From the NCBI GenBank assembly GCA_020746835.1, contig JAGPNK010000011.1, positions 434,001 to 498,000 on the forward strand: a stretch of DNA of 64,000 nt. Direction: 5' to 3'. The notes beneath the pieces are model-generated. The model was not told the origin of the DNA. It was given only the letters and a program-made list of their open reading frames with translations, and made no database searches. Both the position numbers and the translations under genes were made by a program. Of the stretch, positions 32,044 through 44,440 are shown one piece after another. How positions within the stretch are numbered: position 1 is the first letter of the stretch; each line of letters opens with the position of its first letter. Source of the stretch: Stachybotrys elegans. Taxonomy: Eukaryota; Ascomycota; Sordariomycetes; Hypocreales; Stachybotryaceae.

Positions 32044-35000
32044 AATATGGATCTAGGAGCTGAAATAATAGAAGCACCAAGGATTGACTAGATGGGGGCG
32101 GGAAGAGGTTCAGCTTGCTATAGCGCACTACTTTAAACCTGCGGCTCCTACCGCATGCCGATCCACAAAGGAGGCTTCGGCAATGCAATCTTCGTGGGTC
32201 GGTCTAAAGTTCTCTCCGGCATTTAAAAGAGAGAACGCTTCGGCAGCCATGGTGAGGCTGTGAAAGAGGCGGAAGAAATAGCATGAGTAGCTAGCAGTCA
32301 GCAGCTGAAGAGGCGAACCTTGGGACGAAACCGCGCTATAAGAGGCGAGCTGGGCTTGGCCAGCAATCAATGGCGAGGTTGCAGAGGGATCGGCATCTAT
32401 TAGCGATACATCCCGTGCAGCCTAGACAATTACGGACGTAAGTTTCCAGAATCGTTGCGACCCTGGCGAAGCAATTCCAGGCAGTCAGTTCATCTGATAT
32501 CATCCGTACGGAACAATGTCAACCAAGTGCGAAAGCCCAGCATCTCGGGACCCGAGTAAAAGCACGAGCGGACCCGAGTAGGCTGGTTGGACACACCGGG
32601 GTGGGTGCAAGCGCAACCCAAGACTGCCAAAGAAGCATGGTTGACCCCTGGGCTGGTGTGCCAGGTGGCCCTAGAGCCAGGATATCATGCATGCTTATGC
32701 CCAGGCCACCAACCGTGTTTTCGTCCAGGCTGAACCTATGACGATGATGATTGTTGGCAAAGGTGGGTGTATCAGCTCCTAGTCAAGGTGGCAAAGGAAT
32801 GCGCATCGGATTTCCGCATCCAATGCAACGCTGATGGTGGACGCTGGGGAGCTGAACCGAGTGAGGTAGCATTGAAACCGCGTGGTCTTGTTCCGCTGAA
32901 TGCCCGCCCCAGGGTCTTGAACTGCTGCTCGGTTGCCGTGCAAAACCCCGCAAAAGTCCTGACAATCCACTCCTCGACTGTTGACAGCGTCCCATTAAGG
33001 TCATAAGATATGAGTGGGAGGAGAAGGGCGGCCGGCGGGAGGCAGCCAGGCGAGGCCTGCATGAGTCAATTCACAGTAAGCAACGGCTGTATGCGAGGCT
33101 TGGCATTCGTCGGGTTGACTCCCACAGACTGGGCATCCGCAGGGCCATGCGAACCTCGCCGTCCAAGTACGTATCGCAATGACACAGGTGGCGCCGGCGA
33201 CTACATACATACGCGAGGCGAGGCGGCGCGACATTCAGGGTCTTACTCGTTCAGATCGACCGTTCGTCTGTCTCTAGCTTGTTTCAACGATAGGGCCAAG
33301 CAGTGGCGAAGGCTGGGCAGGGCAGTCCAAATTTGGCTTCTATCTTATTCATCCGTAAGATGAGATAATCTCTACGTCTTGGGCGAGAGGAGTTGTCTGT
33401 CAGATGCGCCGCCCTGCCGTTGTTTGGTTGACTCCATATGTTGTTCCATAATGAACCAGCTTCACAACATGGTTCCAGCATTTAATGGAACACGGTACTG
33501 GGGCGCGCAAGCGATGGGCACGAGCCAATGGGCTTTCTCCGTATGCCACGCCGTATACAACGGATGGGCAAAGGATTAGACTGGATTCTGGACGTTAACT
33601 GAGGAATGGACTAATTAGCTCTGTGTACTCGGTAGGAAGAGGGCGGATAGATTATTATGATCGGGCCTCGGGAAGGCCTCGGGAACAGATGAGTTGATTC
33701 CGCGCATCCGAAATTTGCTTTCGAGATTGCTTCCAAATAGGATTAGAGGATGAATCATCACGATGCGGCTGCATGGCAGGGCAAGGCGAATTTAAACGTT
33801 AATACGAACCTTGTTACCTAATGGTATTTGGAGCAGTCAGCAATGCAGGCCAGGGGAAGCAACAGGGTCTGGCGATGAGCCTTTGTGCTGACTTGGGCGT
33901 TTGGCCGAGACGGAAACGTTACGTTCCTAGCTGGTTCGGGTAGTGAGGCTCAGAGAGTCTGTCCTTTTCGGCTGGTAGTTTCCCGATGTCGGCCTGCAGG
34001 CGTGATGGCGAAAATGGCATATCGTATCTAACGTTATCCGTCAACGAGTGCCGGGCCGCTTACGCCTGTTCCTGTTTGGTTCTCAGCCTTACCCTTGTGC
34101 TGGCCGCGTCAGCAAGTCGAGGCCAAGCAAGTCAGCCGTGCGCAAGTAGGCCTCTTGGTGCTCCGTATGGCCTGTCGCTAAGGCTCAAGGAGCGTTGGCC
34201 AAGCCCTATTGTCGCCGAGACTAGTCGCAACAGCGCGGTCAAGGCTGCCAAGCCCAAGGAGCTGGTTGTTCGACTTTGTCGCCAAGTTGATAAGCGACGG
34301 CAAAGTGCCAAGAGCCTCTCTGATACGATTATGATGGGAGTTCCAGGGGGTGGGAGGGGTGGGGTGGGAAGGGATGCCAGGCCATTTTATGGTTATTACA
34401 GGTGCGCCTGGGATTCTAGGGCACCTTGAAAGGCGGCTGGATATCCGCTGCCAGACCCCAGCAAGCCGTGATGCCCCAAGCCCCCGCGCGGATCAATTCC
34501 GGGGATCGCAAGAAGTTGAGGGGGAGGGGGAGAACGGGACTAGATTTGATAGCATGTATCTCATTTCTCTTCTCTCTTCTCTCAAATCCTTCAGAAACTG
34601 TTGACTGTTGGGGACAGCATCGAGGCTCGGCAAAAGGATTGAACCACCATGCGTATGCGGTGTGCTGGCAGGACTTGAAGGATGATTGGACGGGCGCGCA
34701 GCTCTTGGCTACCACGGTCCCCATACTAGCGGTTATCAGATCTCCCTCAGCCTGTCCTGATCGACAGCTAGCTACAGCCAGGCACGGTCGTGAATCTAAG
34801 CCCCCAAGCCAGCAATAGCAGCGGCCAAGTCATCGTGATAGCCGGGCTGGGCGGGAAAAGGCGATACCCGGGCGCCGCGTGGCCTCTTGCACGCTCGAGT
34901 ATGAACATGGTATGTCATGTCATGGCAGGGAATGGCAGGGCATGGCACAGCAGAAAGTGAACGGGGGACGGGGACGGAGACGGGGACGGGGGGACAGGGA

Positions 35001-35439
35001 GGGAGGACCGTTGCTTTGCTTCCCTGTTTGCTTGCCATTGTCGGGCATTCGGTAAAATAAGTGACCGTGTGCCAAGCTTGGTGGCGTCTGCCGCCACAGA
35101 CGTAGTTAGACATACGGCATGGGGAGGGGACAAGAGACGTACATGTACTTACCGTACTGTACGATCCGCTGCCCGTAAGCGGAATCCTTCCCTCCTGCGC
35201 TCATTTCGAAGGGCGATGCAAGGTACTTTCGGAGACCTTTTGGAATTGGCACTAGGCGGGCGATATGCTTCTGACTGCACCTTACCTATTCGTGCCAGGC
35301 GGCCTTTCTGGCGAGCATGGGGCTGGCCAGCAGAGATATAATACTTATTCAGCATTGCCTCGCGATCTAGACCCAGTGGACCCTGACTGCCACCGAGCAT
35401 TGCTGTTGGGACCCCTATTCGATATTCAAAGGACATAAC
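32044..35439. other. Gene-poor region of 3.4 kb
   Basis: No open frame with family features on either strand. It ends as the Myb gene promoter. A G-rich hexamer run lies at 34961-35008. A non-coding RNA is possible but cannot be seen from sequence. Confidence 0.5.
34961..35008 (+). repeat. Degenerate GGGGAC repeat, G-quadruplex-prone
   Basis: About seven units of GGGGAC/GGAGAC type on the plus strand, with many runs of three or more G, some 430 bases upstream of the Myb start codon. Confidence 0.6.
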
Positions 35440-37300
35440 ATGGATAGTGTTGAGCGAAGAATCCCCAAGCGTTGGACCGACGCTGAGGATAAGATTCTCT
35501 ACGAGGAGGCCAAAAGCCAGTGTGAGTACCTTTCCGTCTTCGTCCCTCTCTCTCTCTCTCTCTCTCGCAGGCAAGTGCTCTGTTGCTTTCTTCCGTCGAC
35601 ATCTCCGGTCAAGCCCAGGGGAGGAAAGAAAGAAAAACTCACATTTTCCCAGTGGCGAGCGGGCAGGTCAAGGACTGGAATAGAATCGCTGCCAAACTGC
35701 CTGGGCGCACCAACAAAGACTGCCGCAAGCGATGGATCAACAAAGTCTGCGGCAGCCTAAAAAAGGGAGCCTGGGATGAAAACGAAGACGAGAGGCTTCG
35801 CGAGGCCGTCCGAGTCCACGGCCAGAGGTATGTTCCTGTTTTCGCCCCCTCTCCGCCCCCAACGTCAATCCCATGTGCGGCCGTCTCGTATATCTCGCGC
35901 GGCTGCTTTTTTTCTCGCTTGATGGCCAAGATGTCCGAACGGGAAGAGACCTTGCTGACCACCCCCCCTAGATGGGCTGTAATCGCCAACATTGTAGGGT
36001 TGCGCAGTCCCGACCGTAAGTGCAACGACCTCCCGGGATCATATTTTGTCTCCGGAAAATGAGCCATCAAAAAAGCTAACCTTCGAACCAACAGAATGCG
36101 CCAAGAGGTGGCAATACAGTTTGGATCCGCGTTTGGAGCACGGAGGCTGGTCTCCTGAAGAGGTAGGTTGCATTGCCATTCCTCGGCATCATTTTTTCCC
36201 CCGTCTTCTGCTATGCTTCCTTGAAGTGTTCCTTGCTCATCTGTCGCGTATAGGATGACGTCCTTCTTGAGCTTGTCCGCGCACATGGTAGAGATTGGAA
36301 GCTCCTGCATGACCAGGAATTCCCGACAAGGTCCAGGAATGAACTCAAGAACCGGTACGTCTCTCCATTCCCCTTCTTCATGGGCTTCTATCGCGCCGCA
36401 TGACAGCATCTCCTATGCCTGTCTGCATACACCCAAGTCCTTGTCTGTGGCGTCTAAAATTCGCCGACAGACGAGGGCGGCCTGCCCTGCTTGACCTTGA
36501 CAATGGCCACGACACTGACGAGCTGTTGCAGATATTCCACTCTGACGAGGAGATCAAACCAGAGGAGCGAAAGCCGGTCCACTTGCTCCGGATCGTCTCC
36601 GCGCGGCCTGGAAGACTGGCCCCAGCAGCCGGAAGATGAGGTCAACACGGCGCTGGCTCGCTCAGGTCGGGACAACAGCTCCTCTCATAGAGTCGCCAGC
36701 AGCGCCCAGGACCAGTGGGGCGGCAGCAGAAAAGACGAGTTCATGATGGACAACTGGGCAGATACCATGGGTACTGACTGGTTTCAACAACTGCCTACTC
36801 CCTTTCCTTCGTCCGCACCCTCTGTAGTCCTATCCACTGGTGATGGTGGATCCTGCAGCAGCTCCCGGGGTGGAGTGGCTTTTGACGATCCATTCTCACT
36901 GGCCCGGTCGGAGGCGTCGGCCCTGGCGCCGTCGATGATGAAGACGGATGAGGTCATGGACCCTCTGCAGGACTCCTCCGCCATGCAGTGGAATTCCGAG
37001 TCGGCTGACCATGCCTTCTTCCCGCTGGATTCGGGCATGACGCAAGACTGGAAAGACAACGAGACCTTGATGTCGGGCACGCACGCTCAGACAGACCTCA
37101 TGGGCTCAACCAAGGAGGGAGAGATAGACCTGACGGACCCCGAGGTGTGGAATGCGGCCAACACCAAAATACTTCGCCAGGACCAGGCCGTCAGGAGAGT
37201 ATCGCTGACGGTCAACCAGTGCGATCCTCGGACATTGGAAGACTTGCTTTCATATGTGCGAGTGCTCAAAGGCAAAGTGAAGCTCGAGATAGATCTCTAG
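35440..37300 (+). CDS. Three-repeat Myb/SANT DNA-binding protein
   Basis: Myb-type nuclear protein, 412 residues. Exons 35440-35521, 35653-35827, 35972-36015, 36095-36162, 36254-36354 and 36532-37300. Repeat 1 starts RWTDAEDKILYEEAK and continues with GQVKDWNRIAAKLPGRTN; repeat 2 is KGAWDENEDERLREAV with RWAVIANIVG and AKRWQYSLDP; repeat 3 is GGWSPEEDDVLLELVRAHG with NELKNRYSTLTRR. That last block decides the final intron (177 bases), since other acceptors give a premature stop. The remaining C-terminal 240 residues are Ser/Asp-rich, with a conserved-looking tail (RRVSLTVNQCDPRTLEDLL). Intron 1 carries a CT microsatellite. The six-exon layout resembles fungal Myb regulators of development or metabolism; the target is unknown. 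Confidence 0.86.
35552..35567 (+). repeat. CT dinucleotide microsatellite in Myb intron 1
   Basis: An uninterrupted CT run of roughly eight units, followed by CGCAG, which could serve as an alternative acceptor. Confidence 0.6.
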
Positions 37301-38753
37301 AGGAACGCAAGAGGGATAAGGTGAGGTGGTGATGGAGAGGGAAGCAGTGGGCAGCAATAGATTTCACGAAATATTTTACGACTCAAAGGGATGTATTTAT
37401 ATATACATATTAGTGTAGCCAGCACGAATACGACGCGTACTCCTGACGGTTCTTTTGCCCACTGAAACCCACGAAATGAGTCATGAGATGCATACCAGGG
37501 ATCCCCCAAGACGGCCTCGAAGATCACCGTGCTGCTGCTTCCCACATCACTCGTGAAGGTAAAATGGTGGACCTGCGATATACCTCCGAGCCGCTCACTA
37601 TGCCGGAAGAAGAGTTAATTGGCGCCCGGCCCACGTAGATCCATCGTGTTTCGGCTATGAGGACGCCAACGTCATGTAGCAACTGCCGTGGGAGGAACCC
37701 CATATCCTGTGCAACATCACGGGGCTTCGCACCGAACATCATCTTGGCAACTGCTCGATTCGATCACTTCATCTATGGCAAGCGTGTCCAATTGCGGCAG
37801 GCGGTTCTGCCAGGCTGGGGGGCTTGTGTTTAATTTTTTTTTAAAATTTCTTTTACCTTTTCTCCCTCGTCTCGCTCTCCCCTGTGTGGGGGCTTCATAT
37901 CGCCGATGCACTGCAGGGATGAAGCAGCCACTTCAACGACCTTTGAGATTGATCCATGTGTATCCTTTAAGGTGTGGCTTCCCGTAGATCTCGTTCTGCA
38001 GTAACCACCCTATCGAGGTGGGAGGCTGGACGCCCATGCGGGTGGCGTTCTGCGTGTCGTCAGCCGTTGCAGCATGCCCAAAGCCACATCCCACGCCCTG
38101 CGCATAATACATACACACCCACTCTGGCGACACATGGCATGTCTTGTTTGTCCCTTTTCTCCGTGACCACTGTAGCAGTCTTGTGTTGCACGAGACGTAG
38201 AGGGTCCGCGGCTCGGACACGACACCACGACGTCGCTACTGGAAACACGTCACGGGCCGCATCATGGTTGATCCTTGCTCGCTTTAATGCTACAAGAGAT
38301 AGGCACTGTCCTGGGGTACGTGAAATTAACGTTTCGGAAACAAAAGCTCGGTCCGGACCTGAGTGTAAGGGCCCGGACCGAACCTCACCAATGGTCTTGG
38401 CGATAGCAATCCCGTATTGTGAGCCGTTACACGGCAATTAGTTGGACTTCATGGTGAAATCGTATCGAGAGCGATAAGAATGAATGATGAAGCTTCCTAT
38501 ACGTGCACTATTTTCCCGCTTCGTCAAACGACACATCGTGACCGTTCAGGGGGATATGTTCAGGGGTTGATACCAGACCGCCACTGTTTCTGCTTTATTC
38601 GCGGTAGAACTCGCGCCAAGGTAATATTACAGAGCGGTTTAATACGAGTCTACGGAAAATTAAGTCTTCGTATCCTAGATGGATACCGTAGAGACATTCT
38701 CAGACATCTTTTTCTACCAAACCAGTACTCTCCTGTAGCCCGAGTTGACAGTC
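37301..38753. other. Intergenic region with a possible relic on the minus strand
   Basis: Between convergent genes. On the minus strand, 37742-37590 and then 37605-37440 read as protein-like sequence in two different frames (GFLPRQLLHDVGVLIAETRW, then VHHFTFTSDVGSSSTVIFE). No family is recognised, so this is not called as a gene. Confidence 0.35.
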
Positions 38754-39710
38754 CTACCCCCTCCATCTGATACTCCAGTTTCCTTTGGCAAAGCTTGGTT
38801 CAACGACCTTGCCGTGCATAACGGCCTCACACTTTCTGCGTCCCTGATATTCCCCCGCCCCGTTGGTCCGACCACGAGGCTTTTCTCCGTCCCTTGTTCC
38901 ATCCGCCCGCTCCTCTCCGACTAAGAAACCAAAGACCACCCCGCGCCGCGCCGCACACCTCACCATCTCCCTCTCCTTTGCTCTCCTCTGCCCCTGCTTT
39001 CTCTTCTCTAGCATCTCCTCTGTCTCGGTGATCCTCTCGGCGCGTCCCTTTTCGCCGCCGACGCTGCCGTTGACCTCGGATACCGACTGGGGTGGCCGGA
39101 CACGAGTGCCGCTACGCACAGAGAGCCGAGCCAGCCTATCGCCGTCCACATACGACTCATCTGTGCTAGTGTCTTGTTCAAGGTCAATAGTTGTTGCGTG
39201 GTCCTGCGGAAACTGCTGGACCGAACTGGTTTCCTGGGCATCTTGACCCCGAGTGTCGCTATCAGCTTCGTCGCCTTCGTCTGCTTTCCGGTTGAAAAAC
39301 ACTTCCTCCACCTCGTCGCAAGATATAAGGACTCTCGCATCCCCTTTAACTTTGACACCTTTGGCTGCTCGCTTGAAGTGTTTGCTCCTCCTTTCCCCGT
39401 CGGATGTACCGTGTTCTGATGGCAACGAGATATTCTTTCCCGTTGCGTCGGCCATATTCTCTTCGTTGAGCAGAGACACAAAGGTTCTTTCAATTTCTCT
39501 GTCCATCTTGCCTGGCTTCCGACTCTGACAGCGACTGGAGCAGTACTTTACCGGAGTCGCATCATCGTGCCGAGCACTGGTCCGGCGTGAACCGATAACC
39601 CGACCGCACGAATGGCAGTACGCTGTCGCCTCGCCCCCGGGGAGTGAATAATAGGGAGCGGGTGTCGCTTGGCCTTTGGATGGCCGAGACCAGCTGTCCA
39701 TCCAACTCAT
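38754..39710 (-). CDS. Conserved fungal protein with a small zinc-ribbon
   Basis: Protein of 318 residues, one exon, function unknown. I place the start at 39710 (MSWMDSWSRPSK), because the upstream extension to 39818 is not typical of the group. Near residues 33-60 it carries CHSC and, 21 residues on, CSSRC, a treble-clef or ribbon-like zinc site. The rest is highly charged and probably disordered, with a basic helical stretch (EMLEKRKQGQRRAKEREMV) before a short C-terminal block (GRRKCEAVMHGKVVEPSFA) that looks conserved. A nuclear or RNA-related role is possible but unsupported. It is convergent with the Myb gene. Confidence 0.72.
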   Translation of the reverse strand: MSWMDSWSRPSKGQATPAPYYSLPGGEATAYCHSCGRVIGSRRTSARHDDATPVKYCSSRCQSRKPGKMDREIERTFVSLLNEENMADATGKNISLPSEHGTSDGERRSKHFKRAAKGVKVKGDARVLISCDEVEEVFFNRKADEGDEADSDTRGQDAQETSSVQQFPQDHATTIDLEQDTSTDESYVDGDRLARLSVRSGTRVRPPQSVSEVNGSVGGEKGRAERITETEEMLEKRKQGQRRAKEREMVRCAARRGVVFGFLVGEERADGTRDGEKPRGRTNGAGEYQGRRKCEAVMHGKVVEPSFAKGNWSIRWRG

Positions 39711-40643
39711 CCTTGTTGATCGAGGAGCGACGCTACCGGCTGGTTTGAATAGGGCACTTCGACTGTGGAAAGCGGCTTTTGCAATGGGCAAAATAGGTGC
39801 CTGTTTGCCAATCAGCATGCTGTCGAAAAGAAAGGTATGCCCTTGACATTCAGGTGTGTGTTTTTCTTCTTTTATTAGGGAACGTCAACACTTCAGAATG
39901 GTTCATCATGATGTCATCACTTTTATTAGCATACCCTGGACGCAACACTCACTTAATCTTGTCAGGATCCACGGGTACACATTTCATTGACAGCGGTCAG
40001 GTATATTGTTTCATTTCCAGAAGGTATCTTATCAACAACTAAATCTGGGGCACAATATTCCCTCGAAGCGGACAGATTGCTGCCTCGATATTTACCCCAG
40101 CTTCCTCGCGGCACAGTTAACCCAGCCAGGCGAGAGCGAAATCACAATCGAGTCGCTTGTGCCGAGGTGAATCTTGCGCGTATTGAATGTCGCACAACAG
40201 TAGAAGGGAGGGGCACATGACTGCCTCAGAAGCATCTGGATGAAGCTCGGGAGACCCAAGCAACTCGCCAAGCCGCAGAAAGCTGGCAAGACCCTCACTA
40301 GCAGCCATGCTTACTGGTTGCCGGACGAATAGGGCAAATCCTTCGTCGAAACTAGGTGATAAGAGAGGGCCAGGCATGAGATCGGTGTTGATTTGTATGG
40401 CTTCAATATCCACATCCCCACAAACCCCCTCAAAATCCTTCTCCAACCCCATATTCTTGGGGAAGAAGGCTCGGACTTTTCACCGAGTATGCGGGGAAGA
40501 TACTCCATTGTGGGACTATTCTCCAGGTAGGAGGAGATACAGCATTTACCTATATCATGAGTCTCCCACCGCCAGGGAGGACGACATTCTAGCTGCTGGA
40601 ACTGGTCATCTCCTCGTCGTTTGCCTCAGTCTCTTCTCTCGCC
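39711..40643. other. Divergent intergenic region
   Basis: Promoters of the zinc-ribbon gene and the MFS carrier. A short hairpin-like CTCGG/CCGAG pair lies near 40468-40485. No gene recognised. Confidence 0.5.
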
Positions 40644-42243
40644 ATGGCGTCAACTACTGGATCCAAGTCCATCGGCAACGGGCAGCAAATTGCGGCCATG
40701 GATCACGGCCAGACAGGTGACCGAGTTATGGAGAAGAACTCGATTCAGTTGGAGGAACATGAAGAAAAAGTTCAAGTTCGAGGCGACTACTCTGGTGCAG
40801 TTGCCAAAACAACCCCAGAGGAAGTCAAGCTCGTTCGCAAACTTGACATTTGGATCATGGTATGTTAACAAAAAAAAAATCAACGATGAGATAGTGTATG
40901 ATTAACTGACTCGCAGCCCATCTTGTGGCTCATGTACTGGCTCAACTTTCTGGATCGCAATGCTATTACCCTTGCTCGACTCAACAACTTCGAGCAAGAT
41001 CTCGGCCTCGAGGGTACTCAGTACAGCACCGCAGTTTCCATCCTATTCGTGGGATATATCCTTGGGCAGATCCCCAGCAACATGATCATCACGCGCGTGC
41101 GTCCGTCGTGGTACATGGGCATCTGCATGATGGGCTGGGCTATTGTAAGCTCCTTGACTGCGCTCGCTCAAGACTACACGGGCATTGTCCTCACGCGATT
41201 CTTCCTCGGTCTGGTCGAGGCTCCCTACTACCCCGGTGCCCTCTACATCCTTTCCATCTTCTACACCCGCAAGGAGATTGCCACACGCATTAGTGTCCTC
41301 TACTCGGGCAACATTCTCGCTTCTGCCTTTGCCGGGCTCATCGCACTGGGCGTGTTTGAACTCGACGGTGTGCACGGCATCAGCGGCTGGCGCTGGCTCT
41401 TCATCATCCAGGGCGTGGTGACATTTATTGTTGCTCTGGCTGCTTGCTTCCTCCTTCCTGACGAGCCCTTGACCACCCGCTGGCTGAGCCCCGAAGAGCG
41501 TCAGCTTGCATTCGACCGCATCGCCAGGGACACGGTGGGCCAAACTCACAATGTGTCCATGTTTGCTGGTCTGAAGCAAGCTGTCCGCGACCCCAACGTG
41601 TGGATCTTTGCCTACATGCAGCATTTGCATATTGCCACCAACGGGTTCAAGAACTTCTTCCCCACCATTGTCAAGACGCTGGGCTTCAACCAGAAGCTTA
41701 CACTCGTCCTTACCTGCCCGCCGTATCTGATTGCCGGTGCCATATCCATTGGCTGGGCCGCGTCTTCGGGACACTTCAATGAGCGTACGTGGCACATTAC
41801 CATTGCCAAGATTGTTGCCATCGTTGGCTTCGTTCTGGGATGCGTCACTATGAATGTCGGCGCCCGCTACTTTGCCATGTGTGTGTTTACGATTGGCACC
41901 TATGGCGTCAACTCGATCCTGTTAGGATGGGTCAGTAGCACCTGTGGCCAGACCAAGGAGAAGAAGGCCGCCTCTCTGGCCATTGCCAATGTCAGCGCCA
42001 CGCTGAGTCTTATTTGGACACCGGTAAGAACACCGCAGTTATTCCGCATTGCTAGGCTGATGTGTGAGTTAGTACATCTGGCCCGAATGGGCAGAGCCTC
42101 AGTTTGTATTTCCTATGGCGATGAGCGCCGGCATGGCTTTTGCTTGCGCTGCTGGCGCCTGGCTGATGAAGTACATTCTTATTCGCAAGAACAGGGAGAT
42201 CCGACGGACCGACTCGGAGGCTGTTTTGTTCTATGCCTATTAG
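40644..42243 (+). CDS. MFS transporter, allantoate permease (Dal5/ACS) family
   Basis: Plasma-membrane carrier of the anion:cation symporter family, 497 residues, likely importing a small organic anion such as allantoate, ureidosuccinate or a vitamin. Exons 40644-40859, 40917-42023 and 42073-42243. Twelve helices start at PILWLMYWLNFLDRNAI, and the first loop block reads TQYSTAVSILFVGYILGQIPSNM, characteristic of the family. Other blocks are LGLVEAPYYPGALYILS, GWRWLFIIQGVVT and LPDEPLTTRWLSPEER. The last exon gives YIWPEWAEPQF, usual before helix 12. The substrate cannot be read from sequence. A second family member lies 6 kb downstream (47965-49583). Confidence 0.92.
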
Positions 42244-42664
42244 ACGGACTGTCACATCACCTGGAGCGATATTGCTGCAGTCCAAAGATCTGTGGCATTG
42301 TGCAAGAGAATACTTTTCAGAGACGTGTAACCTTGGCAGCGTTTTGTTAGTGATTCAAAGATTGGTAACGGTCCGATCCAACGTTGTACTCAGGTGGATA
42401 TACACTGGGTCAGCGACTCCATCTGCCCATGCTGCCCACATGATGGCTCCAACGCTGCTAAGGTTACATCCACAGCTTGGCTTTACCAGTCCCTAGAATC
42501 TGGGGAAGTAGATCGGCAAGAAACAGGGTCCTATCAAGACGAGGTGGCATGAGAGCCGAATTCCGAATAAACAGAGTGTACAGTGTTGTAAATTATGTCC
42601 AAGAATGAACGGTGCACGTTATATATACAATATTCCCTCATCAATTATGCCGCACCACAGCTGC
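42244..42664. other. Intergenic region
   Basis: About 420 bases between convergent stop codons. Nothing recognised beyond presumed 3' untranslated regions. Confidence 0.5.
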
Positions 42665-43210
42665 CTAATCGAGACGCTCCCACCAGAGCTCGCCAGTGTA
42701 CCCACCATCGCGGCGGGACACGATCTGGAGGAAGGTCTGCTCGCCGCGACGGACGATGGTGTAGTTGCGGACCTGGCTGGTACCGACCCAGCGGGGGACG
42801 TTGGCGGCAATGAGGGGTCCGTGGAAGACCTGGCCGCTCTCTGCGGTGGCGGGGACGGCGTCGCTAATTCGCAGGGGACCGGCGTATCCGATGCTGTGCT
42901 TTCCGACGAGTGCCCAGTCGGCGTCGTCCTGGTCGGGGGTGAAGGGGAAGGTGAGCTCCTGAGGACGGAGCTCGGGCTCGGTGGCGGAGATGGTTGCCGA
43001 CATGTATCCGGACTTGCTGTAGTGGATGACGCCGACGGGGGCAGCGCCGTAGGCAGCGTCGGGGATGGGGTCTCCGTTGAAGTAGCTGGGGGCCAGGTTA
43101 GACTTCGCTGCCGAAGGGCTCCAAGGTGAAACGGTGCGGGCTTACCTGGTAGTGTTGATGAGCGAGTAGGTGCCAGCCAGGGCGGCAAGGATGGCGGTGT
43201 GGTTGACCAT
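42665..43210 (-). CDS. Lipocalin-like domain protein
   Basis: Small protein of 161 residues with a Lipocalin_5-type beta-barrel pattern. Exons 43210-43146 and 43085-42665; the intron removal joins INTT to SYFNGDPIPD. The first exon contains the family start LAGTYSLINT, followed by GVIHYSKSGYMSA, VGKHSIGYAGPLRISD, VFHGPLIAANVPRWVGTSQVRNYTI and GELWWERLD. No signal peptide. Members are found singly or within fungal metabolite clusters and may bind or convert hydrophobic compounds; here the neighbours are transporters, so the role is open. Codon use is strongly biased towards C and G at third positions, suggesting high expression. Confidence 0.82.
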
Positions 43211-44440
43211 TTTGACAGACGTGAAACGGCGGCGATTCAATTAAGGGAGGGTACGAGTAGAGGATCTTCAGAACGGAGGCGACCTTGGATGCGGAGGAAG
43301 ACTCGGGAACGTTCTCGGGGAGCCAGACCATCTTATAGCTCCTTTGGGCCCAAGGGAAATCCCGACTGCAGCAGAGTAAATCATTGCTCTCCAAATCTCG
43401 CAAGCATCCAGGAGGGACAGACCCCTGGACAGTCCCCTCACCAAAGGGCAGTGTGGAGGGGCCTGACCAAGCGCATAGGGAAGGTTACCGGTTTCGTCGG
43501 ATGCACCGACTGGGCATTGCGCGTAACCCACCGAGTCTACATGTGGCAGCTGGCGGAGTTTGGGCGCGTCGAGATGCAGTTCGTGGTCGGACTACACGTT
43601 GGATAACGGGACGCTGGAGCTTCAACAACCAATAAAGCACAGGCCGTTGATCCGTCTGTGCTGACATGTCCCAGGGTTGTGAAGCCGAGGTCCCAAACAC
43701 GTCCAAGACAAGAGATGGCGACTCTGCGCATTGTTCAGGTCGGATACAATTCGGTCTGAATACCCCCAATCGTGCTCGCGTCATCTTGGCATTAGTCTAC
43801 GAACAAGCTTAAGTCACGTAGATCGGCTTGTCTTTCCTGCAGGACCCCGACAACCCTCGACTACCGGCTGGGCAGGGCGGGGTAAACATGAATCGTCGAC
43901 TGCCCAAAGGGTAAATGGAGAGGCTCGGCGCAGCTTGTATGGAACCATGGACAACAGAACAGGGCCCCAGGCAGCCGGGAGTTGCCGCCTAGGTATTGTT
44001 TTGCGTGTGCAAGTGTTCCCCGCATCGTTCCATTGATCTGGAGACCGACCTCTTGGCTAGGGGAGTTTGTCCTTTGACGCAACTTGGTGTAGTTGGGCTT
44101 GGGAATATGACTAGAGGCCGTTGAGGCTCCCAACCACAATGCAGTTTGCACCAGCAACTCTTTAGATCAGATTGGATTGCTATCACATAGGAGACGGGAC
44201 GGGAGACAAGCGCTTCCGGGTCTGGTCGGCAAGGTTCCGAATGCACGGCCACGCCGAAATCCGGTGCGCTAGGACATAAAACCGCGGAGTATCGCCCGTA
44301 ATTAGTTGTAATGAGTTCATTATGCGTATGGTCCGACAACCATCCAAGATGCGCTTTACACATTCAACAATCGATTACATGGCTCTAATTATCTACTACG
44401 AATATGGACTCTATCAAGACATGACGCAGAAACGCTGGAA
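43211..44440. other. Intergenic region
   Basis: About 1.2 kb upstream of the lipocalin-like gene and downstream of the permease. Open frames here are short and without family features. Confidence 0.5.

Noticed and set aside
33986..34429. Possible secreted protein in the gene-poor region
   Set aside because: An internal hydrophobic run looks like a signal peptide, but it is 30 residues from the Met, the rest is Arg/Ser/Gly-rich and no family or splice structure supports it.
40468..40485. Short CTCGG/CCGAG hairpin upstream of the first MFS carrier
   Set aside because: A 5-base stem with an 8-base loop is too weak to call a regulatory structure.
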